Shown piece by piece: positions 24,773 through 32,526 of a stretch of 40,225 nucleotides of DNA (positions are counted from its first letter, which is position 1; the number at the start of each line of letters is the position of its first letter). The stretch is taken from contig CAYQME010000018.1 in NCBI GenBank assembly GCA_964418645.1, positions 1-40,225 of the forward strand, read 5' to 3'. Source of the DNA: JAADHG01 sp964418645 (GTDB lineage Bacteria > Bacteroidota > Bacteroidia > Flavobacteriales > Flavobacteriaceae). Both the position numbers and the translations under genes were made by a program. Under the pieces are notes generated by a model, which worked only from the letters and a program-made list of their open reading frames with translations, was not told where the DNA came from and searched no databases.

Positions 24773-26086
24773 CTAATATTTTAACCATTTGTATATATCC
24801 TTATAACTGGGCTTTTTACCATACATTAATATTCCAACACGATAAATTTTTGCTGCAAACCAAACCGTAAACATAAATGTTCCTATTAACAAAGCTAAAG
24901 ATATTAATTGCTGCCATAATGGAACCCCAAAAGGTATGCGCATGAGCATCACCACTGGAGATGTTAATGGAATAAAGGAAAATATTGTGGACACAATTCC
25001 ATGGGGATCTTCAATAACGGTAAATATACCTACATAAACAGCTAATATTAATGGCATTAAAATTGGCATTATAAACTGTTGCGTGTCTGTTTCATTATCA
25101 ACAGCGGCACCAATTGCAGCGTATAACGAACTATATAACAAATACCCACCAACAAAGAATAATACAAATGCAATAATCATGTTTATTAATGGTAAATTAT
25201 AAATAGCAGCTATCATTTGTTGTGCTTGCATTTGCATATCTTGAGACACCATGGCTTGCTGCATCATTTCTTGCTGTGGTGCTTGCATTTCGGACATATT
25301 AATTCCAAAAATTGCAGACACAACGACCATTAAAACACTACCTAAAATTATCCAAACCACAAACTGCGTAATTCCTGCTAAAGATGTGCCAATAATTTTA
25401 CCCATCATTAGCTGGATTGGTTTTACTGACGAAATAATAATCTCAATAATTCTGCTGGTTTTTTCTTCAATAACACTACGCATAATCATGTTTCCATAAA
25501 TAATAATAAACATAAACAATAAGTATCCCGCAATACCACCAAAAGCTAGTTTTACAATATTATCAATTTTAGAGGTTTTTTCACCTTCGTAACTTTCCTG
25601 AGCAATATCTATGGATGTTCTTGACGCTTTAATTTTATCGGTATCAACACCATCTTGTTGGAGTTTTAAATCGGTTAATTTTCTTTCCAGCTTACTTTCC
25701 AAAGTAGAAATAATAGTTAACGAAGGTGTATCTTGAGAGTAAAATCTTATAGATTTTGCAATGTCATTGATATTTGTTCCTGAAGCAATGTACAACAAAC
25801 CATATTCCTCTTTTTCTTCAACTAAATGCTTAGCCTCCTCCAAAGGCAAATCTTTTAAAATAGTATAGGTTGTAAATTCTGTATTTTTAAAAATACTACT
25901 CACTAAACCAGATTCATCTAAAATTGAAATGTTGCGTTCTTTATTATTATTTAACTGTGACAAATAGGCTACAACAGCAATGAGAGCAATCATTATTATT
26001 GGACTCAAAATAGTCATCATAATAAACGATTTATTTTTAACCTTGGTTAAATATTCTCTTTTTATGATTAATGATAAATGGTTCAT
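24773..26086 (-). CDS. ABC-2 type transporter permease (NatB-like)
   Basis: A 437-residue permease. One N-terminal helix (FIMMTILSPIIMIALIAVVAYLS) is followed by a large external domain (about 45-180), then five helices in the C-terminal half (FGGIAGYLLFMFIIIYGNMI, IIGTSLAGITQFVVWIILGSVLMVVVSAIFGI, LPLINMIIAFVLFFVGGYLLY, FIMPILMPLILAVYVGIF, LISLALLIGTFMFTVWFAAKIY). This is the ABC-2 export-permease layout, as in NatB and YhaP-type exporters. An unusual Met/Gln-rich stretch (MSEMQAPQQEMMQQAM and on to QMQAQQM, about 262-290) lies in an external loop. Its ATG overlaps the ATPase gene by four bases. Substrate unknown. Confidence 0.9.
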   Translation of the reverse strand: MNHLSLIIKREYLTKVKNKSFIMMTILSPIIMIALIAVVAYLSQLNNNKERNISILDESGLVSSIFKNTEFTTYTILKDLPLEEAKHLVEEKEEYGLLYIASGTNINDIAKSIRFYSQDTPSLTIISTLESKLERKLTDLKLQQDGVDTDKIKASRTSIDIAQESYEGEKTSKIDNIVKLAFGGIAGYLLFMFIIIYGNMIMRSVIEEKTSRIIEIIISSVKPIQLMMGKIIGTSLAGITQFVVWIILGSVLMVVVSAIFGINMSEMQAPQQEMMQQAMVSQDMQMQAQQMIAAIYNLPLINMIIAFVLFFVGGYLLYSSLYAAIGAAVDNETDTQQFIMPILMPLILAVYVGIFTVIEDPHGIVSTIFSFIPLTSPVVMLMRIPFGVPLWQQLISLALLIGTFMFTVWFAAKIYRVGILMYGKKPSYKDIYKWLKY

Positions 26087-27015
26087 GATTTACTATTTTT
26101 AACGGTTTGGATAAAAATATCACTAGCACTTGGCACAAGCTCATTAAAATGATTTATTTGGGCTTTACTTGTAAGAAACGAAAGTAAATCGTTTGATGAT
26201 TCGGAAGGGTTAAGCTTTATGTTCAACTTTAAATCGGTATTTAAAGATTTAAAATTTGCTGGAGCCGTTTCAAATTTTTCGCTTATAATTTGTGTCAATT
26301 GTATATCATTATTAGCAACTAAACCAACTTCGAATGTATTAGTTTTATTTTGCCGCTTAATATCTTGTAATTTACCATCAAGAATTTTATTCGACTTATG
26401 AATTAAAGCAATGTGATCACACAATTCTTCAACCGACTCCATGCGATGGGTTGCAAAAATTATCGTTGCACCTTCTTCTCTTAATTGTAGAATCTGGTCT
26501 TTTATAAGGTTTGCGTTTATAGGATCGAAGCCAGAAAAGGGTTCGTCAAAAATCAATAATTTAGGTTGGTGTAACACTGTAACCACAAACTGGATTTTTT
26601 GCGCCATCCCTTTAGAAAGTTCCTGAATTTTTTTATTCCACCAATCTCCAATTTCCAATTTTTCAAACCAAAATTTGAGTCGCTTTTTTGCATCAACTTT
26701 ACTCAAGCCCTTTAATTGTGCCAAATATAAAACCTGCTCACCTACTTTCATAGACTTGTACAAGCCTCGTTCTTCTGGTAAATATCCAATATCTTGAATA
26801 TGATGTGCTTCCAATGGTTCGCCATCAAGTAATACATTACCTGTATCAGGCATTGTAATCTGGTTTATAATTCTAATAAGGGTTGTTTTTCCTGCGCCAT
26901 TAGGACCTAAAAGTCCAAAAATGCTTCCTTTTGGAACTTCAATTGAAACATTGTTTAACGCTTTAAAATCTCCAAAATTTTTAGAGACCGAATTGGTCAC
27001 TAATAAGTTATTCAC
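26083..27015 (-). CDS. ABC transporter ATP-binding protein (NatA-like, DUF4162 C-terminus)
   Basis: A 310-residue ATPase. Walker A is GLLGPNGAGKTTLIRI (about 33-48), the Q-loop region is GYLPEERGLYKSM, the signature is LSKGMAQKIQF and Walker B is LLIFDEPFSGFDP, with the H-loop ATHRM. Past about residue 220 there is a DUF4162-like extension. It starts with GTG at 27015. It heads the unit ABC ATPase-permease-MscS-sigma-54 regulator on the minus strand, and the permease overlaps it by four bases. A possible promoter of the form TTG-N16-CAATTTTG (27049-27075), one base off the -7 consensus, lies upstream. Confidence 0.93.
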   Translation of the reverse strand: MNNLLVTNSVSKNFGDFKALNNVSIEVPKGSIFGLLGPNGAGKTTLIRIINQITMPDTGNVLLDGEPLEAHHIQDIGYLPEERGLYKSMKVGEQVLYLAQLKGLSKVDAKKRLKFWFEKLEIGDWWNKKIQELSKGMAQKIQFVVTVLHQPKLLIFDEPFSGFDPINANLIKDQILQLREEGATIIFATHRMESVEELCDHIALIHKSNKILDGKLQDIKRQNKTNTFEVGLVANNDIQLTQIISEKFETAPANFKSLNTDLKLNIKLNPSESSNDLLSFLTSKAQINHFNELVPSASDIFIQTVKNSKS

Positions 27016-27048
27016 ACGCTTTAAATTTTAATATTATTATATACATCA

Positions 27049-27075
27049 CAAAATTGAGAACGCGTGTAGCCACAA
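27049..27075 (-). promoter_or_regulatory. Candidate promoter of the ABC-MscS-regulator unit
   Basis: On the minus strand, TTG (27073-27075), 16 bases, CAATTTTG (27049-27056). The -7 part differs in its first base from TAnnTTTG and spacing is one short of the usual range. It lies 34 bases before the GTG start at 27015. Confidence 0.35.
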
Positions 27076-27168
27076 CGTCCTTACATTAAAACTTTTTGTG
27101 TTTTAAAATAGGTTTTGTAAAGATATTAAATGTTACACCAACTTCTAGTTTTTTATATAGAAATACAT

Positions 27169-27205
27169 AAAAAACAAAACCCACCCTTAAAAAATTAAGG
27201 ATGGG
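27169..27205 (-). terminator. Second terminator after grpE-dnaJ
   Basis: Read on the minus strand, CCCATCCTTAA pairs with TTAAGGGTGGG across a four-base loop (27180-27205) with one T-G wobble, followed by TTTTGTTTTTT (down to 27169). The G-C-rich base and T-run make it a good Rho-independent terminator in this direction; on the plus strand the same position is a C-A mismatch. Confidence 0.7.
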
Positions 27206-27229
27206 AAAAATTGCTATGAAAAAGAAAAA

Positions 27230-27255
27230 TTACCACTAACACACATTAGTGGTAA
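27230..27255 (-). terminator. First terminator after grpE-dnaJ
   Basis: TTACCACTAA and TTAGTGGTAA form a perfect ten-base stem with a six-base loop. On the minus strand it is followed by a run of T residues (TTTTTCTTTTT). It lies 112 bases after the dnaJ stop. Confidence 0.7.
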
Positions 27256-27366
27256 ATCAAATATAATGTTTTTTCTTAAATAAATCTTAAAATTGAAAGA
27301 ATTCTTTAATAACATTACTTCACTAAAGAATTTATTTACAAATCATTCTTTATTTAATAACATATG

Positions 27367-28482
27367 CTAAGAAAACATGTCTTTAACTTTTTCAAAAAAG
27401 GATCGATCTGTACTCTCTGGTTTAGGTTCAAAGTGCTCATCATCTCGATTATTTTCAAAAAATTCTCGTTGTTGTTTGTTAAGCGTTTTAGGTGTCCATA
27501 CATTTATATGCACTAATAAATCACCTTTGCCATAACCATTAATGCTTGGTATGCCCTTTCCACGTAATCTTAAAATCTTACCAGATTGTACTCCTGCTTC
27601 AATTTTTATACGCACTTTTCCAGTTACTGTATCTATCTCTTTTGAAGTGCCTAAAATAGCATTTGGAAGACTCACATATAAATCGTAGTGTAAATTATCG
27701 CCCTCACGCTGCAAGGTTGGATGGTTCTCTTCTTGAATAGCAACCAATAAGTCTCCAGAAATTCCATTTCCTGGAGCTTCATTTCCTTTCCCAGATACTT
27801 TTAGTTGCATCCCATCAACAACACCAGCTGGAATTTTTATTGATACTGTTTCTTCAGCAATAACTAATCCGTGAGCATCGGCATCTGCAGGTTTCTTATT
27901 TATTATTTGCCCAGCTCCACCGCATGTATTACAAGGTGCAGACGATTGCATTCTCCCTAAAATAGTATTAGTTACTCTTGTAACTTGACCAGCGCCATTA
28001 CAAGTTGTACAGGTTTTATAAGTAGTTCCTTTAGCTTGTTTTTTACGCTTTACTTTTATTTTTTTCTCGACACCATTGGCAATTTCTTCAAGAGTCAATT
28101 TTACTCTTATACGTAAGTTACTGCCTTTAACAACACGTTGTCTCTGTCCGCCAAATCCACTAAAACCACCACCAAACGCACCTCCAAAAATATCACCAAA
28201 TTGACTGAATATATCATCCATATTCATTCCGCCACCACCAAAACCTCCAGCTCCACCTTCAAAAGCTTGATGACCAAACTGGTCGTATCGCGCTTTCTTT
28301 TCGGCATCACTCAAAACTTCGTAAGCTTCGGCTGCTTGCTTAAATTTTTCTTCGGCTTGTTTATCGTTTGGATTTTTATCGGGATGATATTTTAATGCCT
28401 TTTTACGATACGCTTTTTTAATTTCAGCCGCAGTTGCGGTTTTACTTATTTTTAAAACGTCGTAATAATCTTGTTTTGCCAT
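27367..28482 (-). CDS. dnaJ: Chaperone DnaJ (Hsp40) with two zinc-finger motifs
   Basis: A 371-residue Hsp40. The J domain (1-70) has YRKKALKYHPDKNPND with HPD. A Gly/Phe-rich linker follows (about 72-112, GGAGGFGGGG and GGAFGGGFSGFGG). The cysteine region has only two CxxCxGxG motifs, CTTCNGAG and CNTCGGAG, where the E. coli type has four, so one zinc site is expected. The C-terminal substrate domains follow (VSIKIPAGVVDGMQLKVSGKGNEAPG). It stimulates DnaK ATPase and delivers clients. It follows grpE by eight bases. Two-motif DnaJ is, as I recall, usual in flavobacteria. Confidence 0.96.
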   Translation of the reverse strand: MAKQDYYDVLKISKTATAAEIKKAYRKKALKYHPDKNPNDKQAEEKFKQAAEAYEVLSDAEKKARYDQFGHQAFEGGAGGFGGGGMNMDDIFSQFGDIFGGAFGGGFSGFGGQRQRVVKGSNLRIRVKLTLEEIANGVEKKIKVKRKKQAKGTTYKTCTTCNGAGQVTRVTNTILGRMQSSAPCNTCGGAGQIINKKPADADAHGLVIAEETVSIKIPAGVVDGMQLKVSGKGNEAPGNGISGDLLVAIQEENHPTLQREGDNLHYDLYVSLPNAILGTSKEIDTVTGKVRIKIEAGVQSGKILRLRGKGIPSINGYGKGDLLVHINVWTPKTLNKQQREFFENNRDDEHFEPKPESTDRSFFEKVKDMFS

Positions 28483-28490
28483 GTGCTTTA

Positions 28491-29030
28491 TTATTGTCCG
28501 ATAATAACTTTAGGAAACCGAATAACTTTATCGCCTAAAGCATATCCTTTTTCAATAACGTCTATAATTTTTCCTTTTAACTTCTTGCTTGGTGCTGGAA
28601 TTTGAGTTACCGCTTCATGGTCGTCTGCATTAAATACATCACCTTTTTTTACTTCTATTTGTGATAATCCCTTTTGCTCTAAACTTGTTTGTAATTTTTG
28701 GTAAATAAGCAATACTCCCTTTCTTAAGTCTTCAGCTTCTTTATCTTCCTCTATATGATTTAAAGCCCGTTCAAAATCATCTAAAACTGGTAATAATGTC
28801 TTCATCAAATCTTCACTTGCAGTTTTAAACAATTCTATACGCTCTCTTGTTGTTCGTTTTTTATAATTTTCAAACTCTGCAAACAGTCGTAAAAACTTAT
28901 CCTTTTCTTTTTGTAGGTCTACTTGTAGTTTTTCCTCTTCAGTACCTACCTCTTCCTCTTGCAAAACAGTTTCAGATGTTGATTCCATTTGATTTTCCAA
29001 AATATCTTTTGCTTTTTCTTTTTTGCTCAT
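28491..29030 (-). CDS. grpE: Nucleotide exchange factor GrpE
   Basis: A 179-residue GrpE. The N-terminal part is acidic and coiled-coil forming (LQEEEVGTEEEKLQVDLQKEKDKFLRLFAEFENYKKRTTRERIELFKTASEDLMKTLLPVLDDFERAL). The C-terminal beta domain has the marks VFNADDHEAVTQIP and GKIIDVIEKGYALGDKVIRFPKVIIGQ. It releases ADP from DnaK. The gene is transcribed with dnaJ (8-base gap) from a promoter with the form TTG-N21-TACTTTTG. No dnaK is in the window, and no CIRCE element is seen upstream. Confidence 0.97.
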   Translation of the reverse strand: MSKKEKAKDILENQMESTSETVLQEEEVGTEEEKLQVDLQKEKDKFLRLFAEFENYKKRTTRERIELFKTASEDLMKTLLPVLDDFERALNHIEEDKEAEDLRKGVLLIYQKLQTSLEQKGLSQIEVKKGDVFNADDHEAVTQIPAPSKKLKGKIIDVIEKGYALGDKVIRFPKVIIGQ

Positions 29031-29079
29031 TTTATATTGAACTTTAATTTCAATCGTTTTAGTTTTACTAAACAGTTGG

Positions 29080-29111
29080 CAAAAGTACTGCCATTATTTT
29101 TAAAATGTCAA
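29080..29111 (-). promoter_or_regulatory. Promoter of grpE-dnaJ (TTG-N21-TACTTTTG)
   Basis: On the minus strand, TTG at 29109-29111, 21 bases, TACTTTTG at 29080-29087. Both elements and spacing fit the flavobacterial housekeeping consensus. The leader to the grpE ATG is about 45 bases. No heat-shock inverted repeat is seen next to it. Confidence 0.62.
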
Positions 29112-29165
29112 AATGTCACAAAATATTTTTACTTTTCTTTAACATACTTACATCATTCAAATCTA

Positions 29166-29173
29166 TATTTTTG
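29166..29173 (+). promoter_or_regulatory. -7 element of the yceI promoter (TATTTTTG)
   Basis: TATTTTTG fits TAnnTTTG and lies 23 bases before the ATG at 29197. No TTG is seen at the usual upstream distance. Confidence 0.45.
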
Positions 29174-29196
29174 TTTCCAACACTAAATCAATTCAC

Positions 29197-29835
29197 ATGA
29201 AAAAAAACATTTTATCCCTAATCATAATAATTGCTATTGGAATTACCATTTTTGGATTTAAAACTAAAGCCAATAAGACAGCAAATAATGAAGAAGAAAT
29301 AGCAACATCTTATACAGTGGCTAAAGAGTATGCAGTTAATACTGAGTCATCCATTATCGAATGGCAAGGATTCAAACCTACTGGATCTCATAAAGGAACC
29401 ATAAACTTAAAAAGCGGTGTAATCTCCGCTAAAGGTAATTATGTAAAAAGCGGTTCTTTTATAATTGATATGAATTCTATTGCTGAAAGCAATGCTAACA
29501 AAAGATTAGAAGGGCATTTAAAAAGCGCTGACTTTTTTGATGTTACACAATTTCCAACTGCTAGTTTTGAAATCACTAGTTTAGAAGAAAAAGATGGCAA
29601 TAAAATACTATCTGGCAATTTAACACTAAAAGGGGTTACTAATCCTGTTTCTTTTACTGTTTCTTTAACACAACATGATAATGAATTAACGCTAACTAGT
29701 AATGTGTTTACTATAGACCGTTCAAAATGGAATGTGCGTTATGGCTCAAAATCGTTTTTTGATGATTTAAAAGATAAGTTTATTAACGACGATATTGAAC
29801 TTAAAATTACTGTTAAGGCAAATAAAAAGTCTTAA
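29197..29835 (+). CDS. YceI family exported lipid-binding-like protein
   Basis: A 212-residue protein. An N-terminal hydrophobic segment (ILSLIIIIAIGITIFGF) is a signal peptide or anchor. The YceI lipocalin-like barrel follows: SIIEWQGFKPTGSHKGTINLKSGVISA (about 50-78), GSFIIDMNSIAESNANKRLEGHLKSADFFDVTQFPTASFEITSL and GNLTLKGVTNPVSFTVSL. YceI proteins bind polyisoprenoid or other lipids in the periplasm. It is a single gene, divergent from grpE, ending at a bidirectional terminator. Its ligand is unknown. Confidence 0.92.
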   Translation: MKKNILSLIIIIAIGITIFGFKTKANKTANNEEEIATSYTVAKEYAVNTESSIIEWQGFKPTGSHKGTINLKSGVISAKGNYVKSGSFIIDMNSIAESNANKRLEGHLKSADFFDVTQFPTASFEITSLEEKDGNKILSGNLTLKGVTNPVSFTVSLTQHDNELTLTSNVFTIDRSKWNVRYGSKSFFDDLKDKFINDDIELKITVKANKKS

Positions 29836-29856
29836 CTATTTAAAACACCTATTTTC

Positions 29857-29890
29857 ATAAAGTCTTACTAAAAAGTAAGGCTTTATATTT
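29857..29890. terminator. Bidirectional terminator between yceI and mnmD
   Basis: ATAAAGTCTTAC (29857-29868) and GTAAGGCTTTAT (29875-29886) pair over twelve positions with one G-T wobble, with a six-base loop TAAAAA and a T-rich tail. It lies between convergent genes and can serve both. Confidence 0.65.
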
Positions 29891-29927
29891 TGTCAAATTG
29901 AACTCTTCGTTTCACCAAGTATTTAAC

Positions 29928-30623
29928 TCATAAAAGTTTTGTTGCACGTAACATTTCCCGTTTTCCTGGAGGACCTTCCAATCGTTTTACAGTAAACCCA
30001 ACAGCTTGCATTGCTCGCCGCACACTGCCTTTGGCGGAATAAGTTACCAAAACACCTTTAGGTTTTAATGCTCTATACATAATTTTAAAAATATCTTCCG
30101 TCCATAATTCTGGTTGTACTCGTGCGCCAAAAGCATCAAAATAAATAATATTGTATGTATTAGCATCACTTATATCTTTAAATAATTTTTGTTGTTTGGT
30201 CAATGAAAATTTAGAATGTATCTCGTTCACTTCTTCCCAAGAACAATTGTGAATTTTAGAAAATAAAGTGTTATTTACTTTGAGTTGCTCTACGTAATTA
30301 AGTTGCTTAATTTCATCATGAGAAACTGGATAGGCTTCAACACCAACATAATCAACTTGAATATTATTATTTTCAGCTTCGAGGCAAGTGATTAATGCAT
30401 TTAACCCTGTGCCAAATCCTATTTCTAAAATGGATATCTTTTGTTGAGGTTCTTCTACTTGGGCAAACTCAATATCAGAATGACAAATGTGATGTAATCC
30501 ATGTTTTATAAACACGTGTTTCGCTTCCTGTATCGCTCCATGAATAGAATGGTATTGCTCATTCCAATCTTCGATTTTAATAGTATTAGAACCATCAGCA
30601 GTGGTAATTATTTTTCGCTTCAT
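29928..30623 (-). CDS. mnmD: tRNA 5-methylaminomethyl-2-thiouridine methyltransferase MnmD
   Basis: A 231-residue methyltransferase of the MnmD (MnmC methylase domain) type. It starts KRKIITTADGSNTIKIEDWNEQYHSIHGAIQEAKHVFIKHGL, the typical opening. SAM motif I is ILEIGFGTGLNALI (65-78), motif IV is IIYFDAFGARVQPELWT, and LVTYSAKGSVRRAMQAVGF and GPPGKREML end the domain. It methylates the aminomethyl-thiouridine at tRNA position 34. The oxidoreductase part that E. coli MnmC has in the same chain is absent, as is normal for stand-alone MnmD. Confidence 0.94.
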   Translation of the reverse strand: MKRKIITTADGSNTIKIEDWNEQYHSIHGAIQEAKHVFIKHGLHHICHSDIEFAQVEEPQQKISILEIGFGTGLNALITCLEAENNNIQVDYVGVEAYPVSHDEIKQLNYVEQLKVNNTLFSKIHNCSWEEVNEIHSKFSLTKQQKLFKDISDANTYNIIYFDAFGARVQPELWTEDIFKIMYRALKPKGVLVTYSAKGSVRRAMQAVGFTVKRLEGPPGKREMLRATKLL

Positions 30624-30698
30624 TTATGTACAATTCCTATATAATAAAGATACATTTTTTAAAGTTGAAAATCTGTTTTTTATGAATTGAAATTTGTT

Positions 30699-30706
30699 TA
30701 ATTTTG
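30699..30706 (+). promoter_or_regulatory. ilvE: -7 element of the ilvE promoter (TAATTTTG)
   Basis: TAATTTTG fits TAnnTTTG and lies 19 bases before the ilvE ATG, which gives a very short leader. No TTG is placed at the usual distance. Confidence 0.5.
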
Positions 30707-30725
30707 TGGCGACAAAAAAGATATA

Positions 30726-31793
30726 ATGATTGACAATACTACTTATAACATTGAGGTAACAAAAGTTGAAAAGTCTAAAATTAACGATGTAGATTTTGAT
30801 AATTTAGGCTTTGGAAGTGTATTTGCCGACCATATGCTTATATGTGATTATAAGGATGGAGTTTGGAGCGCTCCTAAAATAACACCATACCAACCTATAA
30901 CTCTAGATCCTTCCGCACGGATTTTTCACTATGGTCAATCTATTTTTGAAGGTCTTAAAGCCTATAAAGATACCGAGGACGTTGTTTGGCTGTTTCGCCC
31001 TTTGGATAATTGCAAGCGTTTAAATATTTCTGCTAAACGATTAGCTATACCCAAATTACCAGAAGCTTATTTTATGGAAGGCTTAAAAACCTTATTGAAA
31101 ATAGACAGCCAGTGGATTCCAAAAAGTGAAGGGAGCTCATTATATGTTAGACCTTTTGTGTTTGCAACAGGAGAAGGCTTTCATGCATCGCCTTCCAATG
31201 AATATAAATTTATTATTGCTTGCTCACCTTCTGGTTCTTATTTTTCTGGAAAAGTAAAAGTCTTAATAGAAGAAAAATATTCGCGTTCAGCAAATGGAGG
31301 TGTAGGTTTTGCCAAAGCTGCAGGAAATTATGCAGGACAATTTTACCCTACACAATTAGCTAAAAAAAAAGGTTATCAGCAAGTTATTTGGACTGATGAT
31401 AATACGCATGAGTACATAGAAGAAGCTGGTGCAATGAATATTTTTGTTAGAATTAATGATACTTTAATTACTACACCAATAAGCGATCGTATATTGGATG
31501 GTATTACACGAAAAAGTATTATTGATATAGCTAAACATGAAGGTATAACTGTTGTCATTAGAAAAATTACCGTTAAAGAACTGGTTGATGCTGCTAACGA
31601 TCGCTCTTTAAAAGAAATGTTCGGAGCTGGTACTGCTGCTGTAGTATCACCAATAGCTGCTTTTAGCTATAAAGATAAAGACTATGATTTGCCTGAACTT
31701 GAAAATAACTATGCTTCCTTTTTAAAGAAACATATCACAGATATTCAAACTAATAAAGCTGAAGATAAATTTGGCTGGAGATATAAAGTATAG
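30726..31793 (+). CDS. ilvE: Branched-chain amino acid aminotransferase
   Basis: A 355-residue fold-type IV PLP enzyme. LDPSARIFHYGQSIFEGLKAYK (about 58-80) is the family opening. FAKAAGNYAGQFYPTQLAKKKGYQQVIWTDD holds the PLP lysine K197. IEEAGAMNIFVRIND and DGITRKSIIDIAKHEGITVVIRKI with FGAGTAAVVSPIAAF end the active site. It performs the last step of valine, leucine and isoleucine synthesis, and the first of their breakdown. The 355-residue size is that of the eukaryote-like class II enzymes often found in Bacteroidota. It is monocistronic. Confidence 0.96.
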   Translation: MIDNTTYNIEVTKVEKSKINDVDFDNLGFGSVFADHMLICDYKDGVWSAPKITPYQPITLDPSARIFHYGQSIFEGLKAYKDTEDVVWLFRPLDNCKRLNISAKRLAIPKLPEAYFMEGLKTLLKIDSQWIPKSEGSSLYVRPFVFATGEGFHASPSNEYKFIIACSPSGSYFSGKVKVLIEEKYSRSANGGVGFAKAAGNYAGQFYPTQLAKKKGYQQVIWTDDNTHEYIEEAGAMNIFVRINDTLITTPISDRILDGITRKSIIDIAKHEGITVVIRKITVKELVDAANDRSLKEMFGAGTAAVVSPIAAFSYKDKDYDLPELENNYASFLKKHITDIQTNKAEDKFGWRYKV

Positions 31794-31819
31794 GTGTTAG
31801 GCTTTATATCTATCAAAAT

Positions 31820-32209
31820 CTACTTTGTTTCAAGAATGTCTGCAATATTAGGTTTAAAATAATTTGGTCCTTTAAGTACTTTGCCATCTTCACGATAAAT
31901 AGGCTTACCATCGGCTCCTAATTTGCTCATATTACTGCGTTGAATTTCACTAAACACCTCTTCAATTTTATGTTGTAAACCGTGTTCAATTATGGTGCCA
32001 CAAAGTATATATAACATATCTCCAAGTGCATCGGCTACTTCAACTAAATCATCGTTATTTGCTGCTTCTACATACTCTTCATTTTCTTCCTTCATTAAAT
32101 TATAACGCAACATATTTTTATCTATCCCCAAATTTGCTTTTTGTGTCTCTCTATAATCTAATTTAAACGCCTCATGAAAGGTCTTCACAGCTTCTATTTT
32201 ATTTTTCAT
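31820..32209 (-). CDS. MazG-like all-alpha nucleotide pyrophosphohydrolase
   Basis: A 129-residue all-alpha NTP pyrophosphohydrolase. LMKEENEEYVEAANNDDLVEVADALGDMLYILCGTIIEHGL (about 39-79) contains the metal-binding EExxE and the ExxD pair of the MazG/HisE fold. KLGADGKPIYREDGKVLKGPNYFKPNI after the helical core is a tail shared by phage-type and bacterial PRA-PH-like proteins. It would cleave a nucleotide triphosphate to the monophosphate. Its substrate (house-cleaning or HisE-like) cannot be told. It lies opposite ilvE with stops 26 bases apart. Confidence 0.87.
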   Translation of the reverse strand: MKNKIEAVKTFHEAFKLDYRETQKANLGIDKNMLRYNLMKEENEEYVEAANNDDLVEVADALGDMLYILCGTIIEHGLQHKIEEVFSEIQRSNMSKLGADGKPIYREDGKVLKGPNYFKPNIADILETK

Positions 32210-32261
32210 ACTATTTGATTAATTTCGCGGTGCCAAAATAACGTTTTAAAAATACGTAAAT

Positions 32262-32450
32262 ATGTTTAGTAAAGGTCAAATTATATTCGGAATATTATTC
32301 GCCATAACATTTATTATTGTTTTAATTTTTACCTATAGAAAAGACATTAATATTCATAAGCGTTATTACAAAGGCACTATTTGGGTTGTAATTGCTTTTA
32401 TGGCATTTTTATTATTGATTGTCGGTATAAAATCCTTATTTACGAATTAG
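32262..32450 (+). CDS. Small two-helix membrane protein
   Basis: A 62-residue protein with two membrane helices (IIFGILFAITFIIVLIFTY and TIWVVIAFMAFLLLIVGIKSLF) joined by a basic loop (RKDINIHKRYYKG). I recognise it as a type often seen in flavobacteria but know no function. It is divergent from the pyrophosphohydrolase gene. A TAATTTCG (32220-32227), one base off the -7 consensus, lies upstream. A 19-pair hairpin follows it. Confidence 0.7.
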   Translation: MFSKGQIIFGILFAITFIIVLIFTYRKDINIHKRYYKGTIWVVIAFMAFLLLIVGIKSLFTN

Positions 32451-32467
32451 TTTTGACGCTATAAAAA

Positions 32468-32510
32468 AAACAAAAAGCAGAAATCAAATTATGATTTCTG
32501 CTTTTTGTTT
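32468..32510. terminator. Strong bidirectional terminator
   Basis: A perfect stem of about 19 pairs (core GCAGAAATCA with TGATTTCTGC, flanked by A- and T-runs), loop AATTA at 32487-32491. It lies between the 62-residue gene (plus) and the M49 gene (minus) and suits both. This is the strongest hairpin found in the window. Confidence 0.85.
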
Positions 32511-32526
32511 ATAATTAAGATATCTT

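Larger units (their letters stand above)
27016..27366. other. Intergenic region between dnaJ and the ABC operon
   Basis: A 351-base stretch without a gene. It holds the weak promoter candidate for the ABC unit (27049-27075), two hairpin terminators of the grpE-dnaJ transcript (27169-27205 and 27230-27255), and an AT-rich 3' segment with the near-repeated phrases TTCTTTAATAACAT and TTCTTTATTTAATAACAT. I see no conserved small gene. Confidence 0.6.

Noticed and set aside
26131..26150. TGGCAC as a sigma-54 -24 element
   Set aside because: It lies within the ABC ATPase gene and the -12 part (TTGC) is missing at the right spacing.
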